From the NCBI GenBank assembly GCA_029882395.1, contig JAOUKT010000012.1, positions 1 through 62,453 of the forward strand: a stretch of 62,453 bases of DNA. Reading direction: 5' to 3'. The DNA is from Gammaproteobacteria bacterium (GTDB lineage: Bacteria; Pseudomonadota; Gammaproteobacteria; SZUA-229). Positions within the stretch are counted from its first letter, which is position 1, and the number at the start of each line of letters is the position of its first letter. Of this stretch, positions 46,430 through 55,313 are shown in pieces. A program made the translations under genes and the position numbers. The notes under the pieces were generated by a model. That model did not search any database, was not told the DNA's origin, and worked only from the letters and a program-made list of their open reading frames with translations.

Positions 46430-46843
46430 TCAATGTTGTGACAATTTGGGTGTTTTTTTGACAAAAACGGACAGCGATTCACGTAATTGCACCAGCAAAG
46501 CCGTTGCCTGATGCAAGGATTGCTGGTTTTTGTTTTGTATTGAATCCACTAATAAACGACTGACATAACGGTAGATATCGTCCATGTTGGCGCTCATTGA
46601 AGGGTTGAGTTGATGGTCCAGCGTCATTTGCAGGCGTTCAATGACCGCTACCGCTTTTAGAATACTGCTTTGATAACTCTCGTTACTCCAGCCCGTTAAC
46701 GTGGCTCTGGCATGGCTTATATGCAGCAAAGATTTATCGAACAGCATGATGATAATCTGCATTGGATCATCAGCCCATATCTTATTAAGTGCCTCACCTT
46801 GAAGCGGTGGTGTTATTTTTATTGTGGCTGCATTTCTATTCAT
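46430..46843 (-). CDS. Second FliS-like flagellar chaperone
   Basis: About 137 residues, helical, with the FliS pattern DDPMQIIIMLFDKSLLHISHARATL near the start and SANMDDIYRYVSRLLVDSI in the middle. It is distinct in sequence from the fliS at 47384-47797. FliS caps flagellin in the cytoplasm; a diverged copy may serve another export substrate. A sigma-54 promoter lies so close that the transcript would begin at or next to this ATG. A GTG two codons upstream (46849) is in frame. Confidence 0.85.
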   Translation of the reverse strand: MNRNAATIKITPPLQGEALNKIWADDPMQIIIMLFDKSLLHISHARATLTGWSNESYQSSILKAVAVIERLQMTLDHQLNPSMSANMDDIYRYVSRLLVDSIQNKNQQSLHQATALLVQLRESLSVFVKKTPKLSQH

Positions 46844-46854
46844 AGTCACAGTAC

Positions 46855-46871
46855 TGCAAGCTCAATGCCAA
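46855..46871 (-). promoter_or_regulatory. Sigma-54 promoter of the second fliS
   Basis: TTGGCATTGAGCTTGCA on the minus strand, close to the consensus with exact phasing. Counting 12 bases from the -12 C gives a start near 46844, immediately before the ATG at 46843. Confidence 0.75.
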
Positions 46872-47004
46872 CTTATCAAATACCTTAAATTCAATAACTT
46901 AGACGACTTATGCTTTTTATAAACGAGCTTGGGCAGGTAAAACAATGCCTCAGCGGCAAACATTGCCTGTATTAACGCGGGTTTTTATTAGCTGATATTT
47001 AAAA

Positions 47005-47364
47005 TCAGCTATTGCTTGAATAAGCAGATATGGCGTGTTTGGCATCACCTATTTTTGAAAACACAGTGCCAATTTCGTTTTTAATACTCTGACTGATGTT
47101 TAATAACTCATGATCGATAGACTGGATCTGCTTGATGCCCTCAGCAAGCTCGCCGGCCTCTTCTGTGCTAACCGGGCTGGCAAAGAATTTTTTTAATAAT
47201 GCCAGACGGCTATGATCGAGTTCTGCAATCCTCTGCCAGGGCTGTTTGGCATATTCTTCATCCACAGCAAGATCCGATAACGATTCGTTAGGCACAGCCA
47301 GCTGACGCATTTTCTGCGTCAGCTGGATTATTGCCTGCCATTGCTGTTGTCGTTGCGGTTTCAT
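47005..47364 (-). CDS. FliT-like flagellar chaperone
   Basis: 119 residues, all helical, with WQAIIQLTQKMRQLA near the N-terminus and IQSIDHELLNISQSIKNEIGTVFSKI near the C-terminus. The size, fold and position right after fliS match FliT, the FliD chaperone, although sequence signatures of FliT are weak. It begins 19 bases after the fliS stop. Confidence 0.7.
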   Translation of the reverse strand: MKPQRQQQWQAIIQLTQKMRQLAVPNESLSDLAVDEEYAKQPWQRIAELDHSRLALLKKFFASPVSTEEAGELAEGIKQIQSIDHELLNISQSIKNEIGTVFSKIGDAKHAISAYSSNS

Positions 47365-47383
47365 TTATGCGCTTGATCAGACT

Positions 47384-47797
47384 TCATTTGTTTTTATCGG
47401 AAAATTCTTTTCTGACATCTTGCGGAATAGCCGACCAGCCGGCTTTGATCTCGTTGAGCAGACCAGCCACCTCGTCTAGCAAATCCATATTATTGCTCAT
47501 ATTCGCTTCGAGCAGTTTGCGCTGCATGTAATCATATAAAGAGAACAGGTTTTCAGCGATTTCGCCGCCTTTTTCCATATCCAGTGACGTCACCAGACCG
47601 TCAATAATGGAAATGGCTTTGCTCACATCCTCGCCTTTGCGGGCAATATTGTTCTGCAGCATTTGGTATTTGGCACTATTGATTTTTTCTAAAGCGCCGT
47701 CCAGTAACATTTGAATTAAATGATGCGGATCTGCAACATCAACAGCGACTTTGGTACCAACCTGTTTGTACTGATTCATAGCAACAGAATTATGCAT
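47384..47797 (-). CDS. fliS: Flagellar secretion chaperone FliS
   Basis: About 137 residues. Motifs typical of FliS: YKQVGTKVAVDVADPHHLIQMLLDGALEKINSAK and a C-terminal LLDEVAGLLNEIKAGWSAI. It binds the flagellin C-terminus and prevents premature polymerisation. The ATG at 47797 is chosen because it has an AAAGGA site; an upstream in-frame start at 47830 would add 11 charged residues. A sigma-28-type promoter lies about 70-105 bases upstream. Confidence 0.93.
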   Translation of the reverse strand: MHNSVAMNQYKQVGTKVAVDVADPHHLIQMLLDGALEKINSAKYQMLQNNIARKGEDVSKAISIIDGLVTSLDMEKGGEIAENLFSLYDYMQRKLLEANMSNNMDLLDEVAGLLNEIKAGWSAIPQDVRKEFSDKNK

Positions 47798-47831
47798 AGT
47801 GTGTTTCCTTTTGTCTTTGTCTGTGCTCATC

Positions 47832-47856
47832 TATTATTTATAGTAGATAAATAATA
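47832..47856 (-). repeat. 10-bp inverted repeat in the fliS leader
   Basis: TATTATTTAT and ATAAATAATA flank 5 bases, 35 bases before the chosen fliS start. It would form an AU-rich hairpin in the mRNA leader. No U-run follows, so it is not a terminator. Confidence 0.4.
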
Positions 47857-47874
47857 AATTTGGCTAATAACTTG

Positions 47875-47902
47875 TTAGCGGCTATAGCGCCAAAAAACTT
47901 TA
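47875..47902 (-). promoter_or_regulatory. Sigma-28-type (FliA) promoter of fliS
   Basis: TAAAGTTT matches the -35 consensus fully and GCCGCTAA matches seven of eight -10 bases. The spacer is 12 rather than the usual 11. The flagellin promoter shares the CCGCTAA core. Confidence 0.6.
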
Positions 47903-47987
47903 ATGATTTTTTATTTTTTATTTGGGCGCCGGCCAGGCAACTGATTGCCACCTTATCTCACGCGACAGGAGTATGAGATGACATTTA

Positions 47988-50003
47988 TCACCTCTTACCT
48001 ACTTGTATTTTTGGTAGGGACGCGAGTTGCTGCGACAGATAACTACTGGTCACATTAAGCCGGCCCATCAACACATCCAGTGCCACGAACTGTGCACGGT
48101 AGCGTTTCTCTATCGAGTCTACCCGTTTCGTCAGTGCGCTTCGCTGTTCGGAGATATTTTCTATGGTCGCATCAAGACTATTGGTTTTTGCAGTGATAAG
48201 ACCGCTTGATGACAAAAATTCACTCAACATGCTATTCAGACTGCCGGCAAAACCCTTGCTGAAATTCACCGTGCCCCGGCCACCGGTTGAACCACCGGTA
48301 ATTTCCAGTACCATGCCGGCTGTCACACCACTGCCTGTCAGCTGCTGCCCCTTTCCAGTAGCCACTGTGCCGTTAATCGTACCACTGACATCCAGCCCAT
48401 CGGTCACGGCTGCACTGCCATCAAAACCCAGCGAGGCATTATTAGCGGCTATTTCTACCTTAGAGCTGCTGCCAAAGCTGTTTGAAGTAATTTCAAAATG
48501 GTCGCCGACATAACTCACCGTGACACTGACACCACCTTCTTGTAATCCGGCACTACCATTTAGACGATTTTGTATTTCACTGGCCAGCGCATCCATATCG
48601 GCATAGGCGGCCTGGGTTAAGAACACCTCACCAGAACTGACACCATCAATTTTCAAATTCATCAAATCATTGGTGCCATCAATGGTAACCGGACCCGCCA
48701 CAGCCGTACCGGTTAACGCACCGTTAGTAGCCAGTTGTGTAATGCGCACATCATATGCGCCTTCCTGGGTCTTGGAACTTGAACTGATGAAGTTAATGTC
48801 ATTATCGCTGGGGCTGGCATTGGAATAAAACAGTTTAGAAACCGCATCGAAATCGGTATTCATCGCTGAATTAAATTTACCGGAATCGAGTGACAGTGTG
48901 CCGTCACGCTGCGTGGTAATACCAATAGAAGATAAGGTGTTGTAATTGCTGTTATTATCAATCACCGAACCCATTTCGCGGCGAATTTGGCGTAATACAT
49001 TTCTTGTTGTGGTATCACCGAGCAATAAACCCGATGGGCCATCGCCACCGCCAAACTGGGTTAAGCCCGCAACGGTATTAACAAGCTCATTGTATTTTTT
49101 AATAAAGTTACCGACATTGGATTCTGCATTGGAATTATCCTGATTAATGGTGACTTGCGTGGGGTTACCAATATCGGCTGATTTCAGATTTAATGTTACA
49201 CCATGAATTGCGCCAATTATTTCATTGGTTGAGCGTGTGATTTGTAAGCCATTAATTTTTACAATAGCATCGGATGCAGCTTGCGTTTGCTCCGCATGAG
49301 TCGCATCAATATTAAAAGCCAGTTGAGATAAACCGGTAGTATCGAGGTTATCAGCAGGCACTCCGCCTTCATCAACCGTAATATTCAAACTGTTGGTGAC
49401 ACCCGAATCATCAGAAGAGATTAACAGCTTAAAACCTGTACCGTCATCAACCACGGTTGCCGTAACACCGATGCCCGCTTCGTTAATGGCATCACGCAGG
49501 CCTTCCACCGTGTTATTGGCATTGGTAATGGTAATGGATTGCGAGCTTTTATCCGGGTTAGTTGTAAAGCTGGTATAGGTATCGCTGCCCGATGTGTAAT
49601 CGGTGGTACCAAAATCGAATGTCAGTGTGCCCGTACCGACGACTGTATCCAGTGCATCAAAAGCGATGCTTGCCAGGCTGTGTGACTGCGCCAGGCTTTC
49701 AACCTCTACTGAATAACTGCCACTGCTCGCAATGGTAGAAGCCGATGCATTTAATAACGAGGTATCGCCGACACTGACTTTATTAACAGAAAAACCGGCA
49801 GACGTTTTTAGCGAACTTAAGGATGATTTAAAACTGGTGACCGCACTGGTGAGACTACCGAATGCAGATATTTCAGAGAGCGCTTTGGCTTCCTGCTGGT
49901 TCAGCCTGTTTTCTGTGGGCGCGCGTTCAGCCTGAATGATCTGCTGTAACAGACCATTAATGTCTAACCCTGAACCGATTCCCGACGCTGAAAGTGTGGC
50001 CAT
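47988..50003 (-). CDS. fliD: Flagellar filament cap protein FliD
   Basis: 671 residues, about 200 longer than E. coli FliD. The N-terminal D0 region (GIGSGLDINGLLQQIIQAERAP) and the C-terminal coil (LTKRVDSIEKRYRAQFVALDVLMGRLNVTSSYLSQQLASL) are typical. The middle includes a Flagellin_IN-like segment (DSIVKINGLQITRSTNEI) and additional repeats near 430-560. It caps the growing filament and folds flagellin. A sigma-54 promoter precedes it. Confidence 0.95.
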   Translation of the reverse strand: MATLSASGIGSGLDINGLLQQIIQAERAPTENRLNQQEAKALSEISAFGSLTSAVTSFKSSLSSLKTSAGFSVNKVSVGDTSLLNASASTIASSGSYSVEVESLAQSHSLASIAFDALDTVVGTGTLTFDFGTTDYTSGSDTYTSFTTNPDKSSQSITITNANNTVEGLRDAINEAGIGVTATVVDDGTGFKLLISSDDSGVTNSLNITVDEGGVPADNLDTTGLSQLAFNIDATHAEQTQAASDAIVKINGLQITRSTNEIIGAIHGVTLNLKSADIGNPTQVTINQDNSNAESNVGNFIKKYNELVNTVAGLTQFGGGDGPSGLLLGDTTTRNVLRQIRREMGSVIDNNSNYNTLSSIGITTQRDGTLSLDSGKFNSAMNTDFDAVSKLFYSNASPSDNDINFISSSSKTQEGAYDVRITQLATNGALTGTAVAGPVTIDGTNDLMNLKIDGVSSGEVFLTQAAYADMDALASEIQNRLNGSAGLQEGGVSVTVSYVGDHFEITSNSFGSSSKVEIAANNASLGFDGSAAVTDGLDVSGTINGTVATGKGQQLTGSGVTAGMVLEITGGSTGGRGTVNFSKGFAGSLNSMLSEFLSSSGLITAKTNSLDATIENISEQRSALTKRVDSIEKRYRAQFVALDVLMGRLNVTSSYLSQQLASLPKIQVGKR

Positions 50004-50047
50004 ATTGAACCTCTAATAACTTATGTCTCTATACAATACGAGTATAG

Positions 50048-50064
50048 TGCAATATTAAGGCCAA
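50048..50064 (-). promoter_or_regulatory. Sigma-54 promoter of fliD
   Basis: TTGGCCTTAATATTGCA on the minus strand, exact GG-N10-GC phasing. It lies directly after the flaG stop. The expected start near 50037 gives a leader of about 34 bases. Confidence 0.8.
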
Positions 50065-50508
50065 TTATGCCGAGGTCTGAACGATAAAGCCTGTTTCGCT
50101 GTCTACACTTTCCCTGATGGTTTCTGACAACTTAAGCACTTCCTCGGAAGGAATCTGACGTATCAGCTCGGCTGTCTCAGAGTTAACCACTTTAATGACC
50201 GTGCGGCCGCTGTCATCGTCAACACTGAAATGCAAATCGCGATTGACAAACTGCGCATGATTATTGAGCTGCTCAACCACTTCCCGTGCTTTTTCTTTGC
50301 TCACTTGCTGCGAGGCTTGCTGAGTCTGCTGCAATGATTCTTTTTGCGCCGATTCCTGCACCTGTTCAGTGGCAGGCGGTAAATCAGTGCCCGTAGCTGC
50401 TGCAAGAGTTTGCCGCTTTTCATTGCCTGGCGTATTGATAGCGACGGACTGTGCTGCATTAACCGTGGCTGTTTTCATTGAATGATTACTCATGATATCA
50501 GAAGACAT
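50065..50508 (-). CDS. flaG: FlaG family protein
   Basis: 147 residues. A Gln/Thr-rich N-terminal half (disordered) and a conserved C-terminal FlaG domain: VNRDLHFSVDDDSGRTVIKVVNSETAELIRQIPSEEVLKLSETI. FlaG influences filament length in Pseudomonas and Vibrio. Located between flagellin and fliD, its usual place. Confidence 0.92.
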   Translation of the reverse strand: MSSDIMSNHSMKTATVNAAQSVAINTPGNEKRQTLAAATGTDLPPATEQVQESAQKESLQQTQQASQQVSKEKAREVVEQLNNHAQFVNRDLHFSVDDDSGRTVIKVVNSETAELIRQIPSEEVLKLSETIRESVDSETGFIVQTSA

Positions 50509-50552
50509 ATCATCACCTATTCACCGTTTTTGTTCATTAAATGTCTGTCTGC

Positions 50553-50593
50553 TAAAAACGACAACGCGGCCGAGGGAAAAATCCCCCGCCCGC
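50553..50593 (-). terminator. Terminator after the flagellin gene
   Basis: A GC-rich 12-base stem with one mismatch and one G-U pair (GCGGGCGGGGGA against TCCCTCGGCCGC) and a TTTT loop is followed within 13 bases by TTTTT on the minus strand. It would end the abundant flagellin transcript before flaG. Confidence 0.65.
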
Positions 50594-50643
50594 TCACTTA
50601 ATACTAAAGTGTTGTCATTGTCTTAGCTCATCTAGCGCTAAAC

Positions 50644-53253
50644 TTACTGTAGTAAGCTCAGAACTAATTGAGGCAGTGAGTTGGCCTGAGACAACATCGC
50701 TACACCTGCCTGCTGCAGAATCTGCGTACGGGTCAGGTTGGCTGTTTCCGTGGCGAAGTCAGTATCCTGAATTCGACTACGTGCAGCGCTCAAGTTCTCA
50801 ACCGTTGTTGACAGGTTAGAGATGGTTGATTCAAAACGATTCTGAACCGCACCCAGTGCACCACGAAGGCTGTTAACTCGAGCCAGTGCACCATCAGCAA
50901 TATCAATCGCGTCTGTAGCACCTTGAGTTGTACTGATATCAATGGTGTTAACCGTTTTGTTATCACTTGCCTGTAACTGAGTTGAATTACCAGCAAACAA
51001 ACCACCGGTGATTTCACTCAAGTTAGATGACACACTGAAATAACCACCGTTTGATTTGAACTCAACCTCACCACCAATCACTGTGGAGTCACGAGAACCG
51101 GCATTAATACCGCCAGTTTGCAGAGTTGTTGCAACCCCAACACCGCCTTCTACATCCAGTGTTACTGACTGACCTAACACACCATCTGCCGCAACTGAAC
51201 TATCAAAGTTAGAGATACTGATATCAGCACCTGTCTTATGCTCAAGAGCGATTGATTCGCCATCCAGGCTCAATACCGCCGAAACGCCGGTTTGACCCGA
51301 TTTATCATTGATCGCTTCAGCCAGCGAACCCAGATCAGTTGTGGTCACGTTTGATGAGAACTCAACATCATTCAAGGTAAATGAAACCACACCGTCTAAT
51401 GACAGATTACTGATAGTGGCTTTAGTATTGGCGGTTGCTGCTACACCGGTTGCATCCGAAATAGCATTAACCTGTGCGACGATATCAGAAGCTTCTGCAT
51501 TTTCCAGAATTTCAAGATTAACCGAAGACTCGCCGTTGATCGTTAAAGTCTGAGCGTTAACATTGTTACCACCTGAAGTATCAGCCACACCATACGCGGT
51601 GTAGTTAGCTTCACCACCACCAGTAGTATTACCCAGCAAGCTAGAAGCCGACGAGGTATTAGCCGCTGTTGAAGTAATGCTATAACCGGTATCTAGCACA
51701 ATATCGATCGCTGCAATTTTAATCGCTGAATCCTGCGCCAGAGCTGCGTTATCCGACAATGTAATGCCTTCAAACTTAGCCGTACTGATCAGATTTGTGC
51801 TGACTACAGCATCCGCACCTGTAGCCGTAACAGTACCCGCATCCAGCGTTGTGTTTACTAACGTTGTCGTATCTGTATTGCCTGATACCACATCAACACT
51901 ACCATCTGCTGTTGTACCATCATCAAAAGCGGCAACAACCAGTGCTGTACTATCTGCTTTTAGAATGGTAACGCTACCGGCTCCATCATTCACAACACTG
52001 TAAGCAGCTGGATCTAATACCTGCGAAGCAGCCGTTGCAAAATTGTTAGCCTGAGTAATAGCCGATGCGTCGGTTAAATATGAAATCGCTGCACCGCCAT
52101 CAATGGTCAAAGAATGAGTTTCACCTGCAGTACCAGTAACAAAGTTACCAAAAGTTACAGAGGTAGCATCTGAAATCACAAAATCTGATATACCAATATC
52201 AGAAGCACCGGCCGCCGCTTCACTGGTCAGCAGCACTTCACCACTGTTAGACGTTGTAGAGGCTTTAATACCAATCGTATTCGTACCGATTGAAGCATTA
52301 ATTTCAGCAACCACCTGATCTTCTATATTGGCATAGGTTGTGGTATCACGAATAAAGCTAACCACATCACCCGTACCGGCCGCACCAGCCGCATCAAGCA
52401 CCTCAAACGATATGCCATCACCGTGTTCAATGTTTTTGGATTCTGAAAAATCCAGTACTGCTGTATTAGTGGTTGCCGCTGTCGCGGTGACACCATCAAG
52501 TGCATTAAAAGCAGTTAGCAGTGCAGCCTGAGTTTCGTCTGTTGCTACAATCGCCTGAGTATCAGTATTGCCATCAATATCTGTTGTAGTCAGTGTTTGC
52601 AGTGTTTGAGTATAACTTGCCACAGCATTATCAGCACCGGCTAATGCATTACCTGAAATAACCCGAAGATTAGTATAAGTTGAGTTAGCGATACCCTGTG
52701 TATCATTACCCGTGATTGCATCATTGGTACTGACTTTGTTAATACCGATTGAATCGGCTGTGGCACCGGAAACACTGACATTGATTGTCTGGTTTGCTTC
52801 TGCACCAACCTGGAATGACTGCGCGGTGAATGAACCATCCAGCAATTTCAGACCATTGAATGAGGTGGTTTGAGCGATACGATCCAGCTCTGAAACCAGC
52901 TGGTTAACCTCTGACTGCAGACTTAAACGGTCAGAAGCTGAGTTAGTTGAGTTAGCAGACTGAACCGATAACTCACGAATACGTTGTAAGATGTTACCAG
53001 ACTCAGATAACGCACCCTCAGCCGTTTGTGACAGAGAGATCGCATCATTGGCATTTCGACTTGCCTGGCTCAGACCACGGATTTGAGAAGTAAAACGATC
53101 CGAGATCGCAAGACCCGCCGCGTCATCTTTTGCGCTGTTGATACGTAAACCAGAAGACAATCGTTGTAAAGAAGTCTGTAACTGGCTCTGCGAACTGTTC
53201 AAGTTACGTTGTGCGTTCAAAGACGCGAAGTTAGTATTAATGACTTGAGGCAT
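50644..53253 (-). CDS. fliC: Flagellin, very large
   Basis: 869 residues, against about 280-500 for most flagellins. The N-terminal D0/D1 ([18 protein letters not shown]...[18 protein letters not shown]) and C-terminal D1/D0 ([23 protein letters not shown]) are standard. The central about 550 residues are Ser, Thr, Ala and Asp rich and contain a Flagellin_IN-like unit ([32 protein letters not shown]). The surface domain is therefore greatly expanded. A strong AGGAGAG site and a sigma-28-type promoter precede it. Confidence 0.96.
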   Translation of the reverse strand: MPQVINTNFASLNAQRNLNSSQSQLQTSLQRLSSGLRINSAKDDAAGLAISDRFTSQIRGLSQASRNANDAISLSQTAEGALSESGNILQRIRELSVQSANSTNSASDRLSLQSEVNQLVSELDRIAQTTSFNGLKLLDGSFTAQSFQVGAEANQTINVSVSGATADSIGINKVSTNDAITGNDTQGIANSTYTNLRVISGNALAGADNAVASYTQTLQTLTTTDIDGNTDTQAIVATDETQAALLTAFNALDGVTATAATTNTAVLDFSESKNIEHGDGISFEVLDAAGAAGTGDVVSFIRDTTTYANIEDQVVAEINASIGTNTIGIKASTTSNSGEVLLTSEAAAGASDIGISDFVISDATSVTFGNFVTGTAGETHSLTIDGGAAISYLTDASAITQANNFATAASQVLDPAAYSVVNDGAGSVTILKADSTALVVAAFDDGTTADGSVDVVSGNTDTTTLVNTTLDAGTVTATGADAVVSTNLISTAKFEGITLSDNAALAQDSAIKIAAIDIVLDTGYSITSTAANTSSASSLLGNTTGGGEANYTAYGVADTSGGNNVNAQTLTINGESSVNLEILENAEASDIVAQVNAISDATGVAATANTKATISNLSLDGVVSFTLNDVEFSSNVTTTDLGSLAEAINDKSGQTGVSAVLSLDGESIALEHKTGADISISNFDSSVAADGVLGQSVTLDVEGGVGVATTLQTGGINAGSRDSTVIGGEVEFKSNGGYFSVSSNLSEITGGLFAGNSTQLQASDNKTVNTIDISTTQGATDAIDIADGALARVNSLRGALGAVQNRFESTISNLSTTVENLSAARSRIQDTDFATETANLTRTQILQQAGVAMLSQANSLPQLVLSLLQ

Positions 53254-53349
53254 GATGCTCTCCTGTTTCTTCCGTCGCTTTTTAAGCCAACGGAAGTGTT
53301 TAAGACTTAAATTTCAGCGATGTTAATAGATTTACTACGTTCAAGTACT

Positions 53350-53376
53350 TTAGCGGTCAGCTTCAAGATAACTTTA
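53350..53376 (-). promoter_or_regulatory. Sigma-28 (FliA) promoter of flagellin
   Basis: TAAAGTTA, 11 bases, ACCGCTAA on the minus strand, against the consensus TAAAGTTT-N11-GCCGATAA. The leader would be about 85-90 bases. Confidence 0.75.
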
Positions 53377-53894
53377 GACTTTATTTCGAAAAAAGGCAGC
53401 GTTCGGAGACATGCCAAGAAAACCATCGTAAGACATTGATTTTTATAGATGTACTTCTGATTTGATTAATAAACTATGCGCATGGCCATGCCGCTGAGAA
53501 ACTAAATTACGATTATTTGGGCTTAAATACTGATAAAGCTTGCCTGGCATCAACTGCGGCGCTGACCCTGATGATACCTGGCCTATTGGCTTAGCGCTTG
53601 ACTGACGCCCGCGAGTATCGGCGCAAGCCACTCACTAGCGTCTGTTTACCGAGTCACAGACTCAGCACTACGCCATTAACACTTGCCCGCGATTTGGCAT
53701 TAAACAAACGCCAAGCAGCCTTATTAATAAGGCAATGGCTATTTGTGAGATCAAGGAGCGTTTCTTTATCGGCAGACTTGTCAGCGGGAAATTATCAGCA
53801 AGAGGCGTAGCTCTCGTTTGAGACCACAGCAAAGCTGTGATAGCTAAAAAAACAGCTGGATTAATCATCTTTAAGCAAACTTGTTCTGAACAGC

Positions 53895-53934
53895 AAAAAC
53901 ACCCGCCCCTTTTACTGCCTCAGCAAAGGGGGCG
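53895..53934 (-). terminator. Terminator of the lipoprotein gene
   Basis: On the minus strand CGCCCCCTTT pairs with AAAAGGGGCG across an 11-base loop, followed by GGTG and TTTTT. It lies just after the stop at 53956. Confidence 0.8.
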
Positions 53935-53955
53935 AGGTGAAGGCAATGGCAGCAA

Positions 53956-54765
53956 TTACTGGGCTTTTGTTTCTTTATTTATTTGCATTGCAACCTTAGT
54001 GACCGCATCGCTGAGGCCATCTAAAAATACTTCTTTACTGTCGTCAGTCAGACCGATATTGCCGAGAACCAGTACCAGATTTTCTGATGATTCACCTGCA
54101 AAACCGTATGTACCGGTATTGACCCGTATCTTGCCATTCTTGTCATATACTGAAAGCATTACAGTTGTAATACCTGTGCCCGCACCATTACCACCTAATG
54201 ACATCATACCTGCTTTATATTCTAATTTTGTTCTAACAAAAGCAAACGCATCAACATTAAGCGCTGAAGCTAATTTGTTAAGTTGCTCTTTATAGTTTCC
54301 AGGAACCAGCATTGCCGGCATGCCTTTAGCATGAACCGAACCGATCTTCTGTACTTTCATTAGAGTAGAATATTCTTTTTCATTTAAATCATTCACAGAT
54401 TTGACAAAATCTTTATAGACTGACTTATTCATATACAACTTTGGATTAATCACAGTCCAGTTTTCAACTTTATCCAGATCTCTGACAATCACATTTACAG
54501 ACTTATTAGCAAAGTCCTGAGCAAAATTAGCAATACCGCTTTCATCTACTTTTTCTTTAGGCTTACTAGATATAGCACTTAGCATTGACAGACCGGATGT
54601 TAAACCACCACCGCCATCTAGACTCTTAATGCTTCTATTGGCTTTAACACTGATAACGGCTACTTTTTTTATAGCGCCAATGCCCGGCTTTTTAACGATG
54701 GTGTTTGCGGAAAAACAACCCGACGTTAACACAGCCAGAGCCATTACAATTATTAACTTTTTCAT
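53956..54765 (-). CDS. Lipoprotein of unknown function within the flagellar region
   Basis: 269 residues, not recognised. The lipoprotein signal peptide is clear (MKKLIIVMALAVLTSGC, lipobox LTSGC). The mature part is mixed alpha/beta with AVISVKANRSIKS near the start, a Gly/Ser loop (GGGGLTSGLSMLS), VIVRDLDKVENWTVINP and KIRVNTGTYGFAGESSENLVLVLG near the end. The layout faintly recalls CsgG/GNA1162-type assembly lipoproteins, but this is a guess. A good AGGAAA site and its own terminator suggest a monocistronic gene. It separates flgL from flagellin. Confidence 0.8.
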   Translation of the reverse strand: MKKLIIVMALAVLTSGCFSANTIVKKPGIGAIKKVAVISVKANRSIKSLDGGGGLTSGLSMLSAISSKPKEKVDESGIANFAQDFANKSVNVIVRDLDKVENWTVINPKLYMNKSVYKDFVKSVNDLNEKEYSTLMKVQKIGSVHAKGMPAMLVPGNYKEQLNKLASALNVDAFAFVRTKLEYKAGMMSLGGNGAGTGITTVMLSVYDKNGKIRVNTGTYGFAGESSENLVLVLGNIGLTDDSKEVFLDGLSDAVTKVAMQINKETKAQ

Positions 54766-55313
54766 TTTATTTCCTCAGTAGTTTCTATCTCCGCATGAAA
54801 GTTAGAAAAAAATAAACTTCATGCAGTATTTATTATTATCTTGTTACACACGGTACACAGTTCAACCCAGCTTGTGCAGCTAAACAGACTATAGGATTCG
54901 TGCGATGACAGCCATCCCTTGCATGAGTGGGTTAGCGATGGACAACGGCATTCTGCTGCTGCCGAGATGACTAGCGGTAGAAATGAAAGAATCAGTGGTC
55001 GCATTCGTTACGACCCAAAAGCCAGCTCTTTAGTAAAAGCTAATTAATATACTGTAAGTATTTTATTATTTAAGTCACTAGTGTGCCGTTAACTTTCCAA
55101 CTTTCTGTCATCGAAAAGAAATAGAAGGCTATCATTAAACAAGTAGCCATATAGACATGAAACGATCTTTTAAAGGATACGCTTTTACGTTAGCAATAAA
55201 TCAAAAAAGATCGTCATTCCTGCGGTGTTTTGAGCGGAAATCTGCTAATAAACCCTGGCTTGCGGCTAAAAGCATACCGCGATGACGGTTAACCGACAGC
55301 AGTGTGTTTGAGT
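54766..55313. other. Gene-poor region between flgL and the lipoprotein gene
   Basis: No credible gene on either strand. It contains a REP-like inverted element at 55212-55287 and an overlapping 10-bp inverted repeat ACGATCTTTT/AAAAGATCGT (55162-55171 and 55205-55214). The rest is AT-rich and unstructured as far as I can see. Confidence 0.5.
55212..55287. repeat. REP-like palindromic element downstream of flgL
   Basis: The ends are inverted: CGTCATTCCTGCGGT at the left and ACCGCGATGACG at the right, about 76 bases in all. Ends of this CGTCATTCC type are common in dispersed intergenic repeats. On the minus strand the element is followed by ATCTTTTTTG, so it may also terminate flgL transcripts. 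Confidence 0.5.

Larger units (their letters stand above)
53254..53955. other. Gene-poor region between the lipoprotein gene and flagellin
   Basis: No convincing gene. It holds the sigma-28 promoter of flagellin (53350-53376), a perfect 16-base palindrome GCCTTATTAATAAGGC (53718-53733), a small CACAGC/GCTGTG hairpin near 53824-53838 and the terminator of the upstream lipoprotein gene. A 62-codon minus-strand frame (53443-53631, GTG start) and an overlapping hydrophobic frame at 53668-53868 have no coding support that I can see. Confidence 0.5.

Noticed and set aside
48240..48600. Repeated motifs in fliD, fliC, flgK and flgL as a CRISPR-like or tandem DNA array
   Set aside because: The repetition is at the protein level (Flagellin_IN-like units, Ala/Thr/Asp-rich strands); no regularly spaced identical DNA repeats were seen.
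53443..53631. A 62-codon minus-strand frame upstream of flagellin
   Set aside because: It begins with GTG directly after a stop, has no ribosome site and lacks any recognised pattern. It also extends over the region where flagellin regulation is expected.
53668..53868. Hydrophobic 66-codon minus-strand frame
   Set aside because: Composition reflects AT-rich palindromic DNA; no ribosome site and overlapping hairpins.
54819..55004. A 61-codon frame in the flgL-lipoprotein gap
   Set aside because: Cysteine- and serine-rich random-looking peptide, no ribosome site, no conserved motif.
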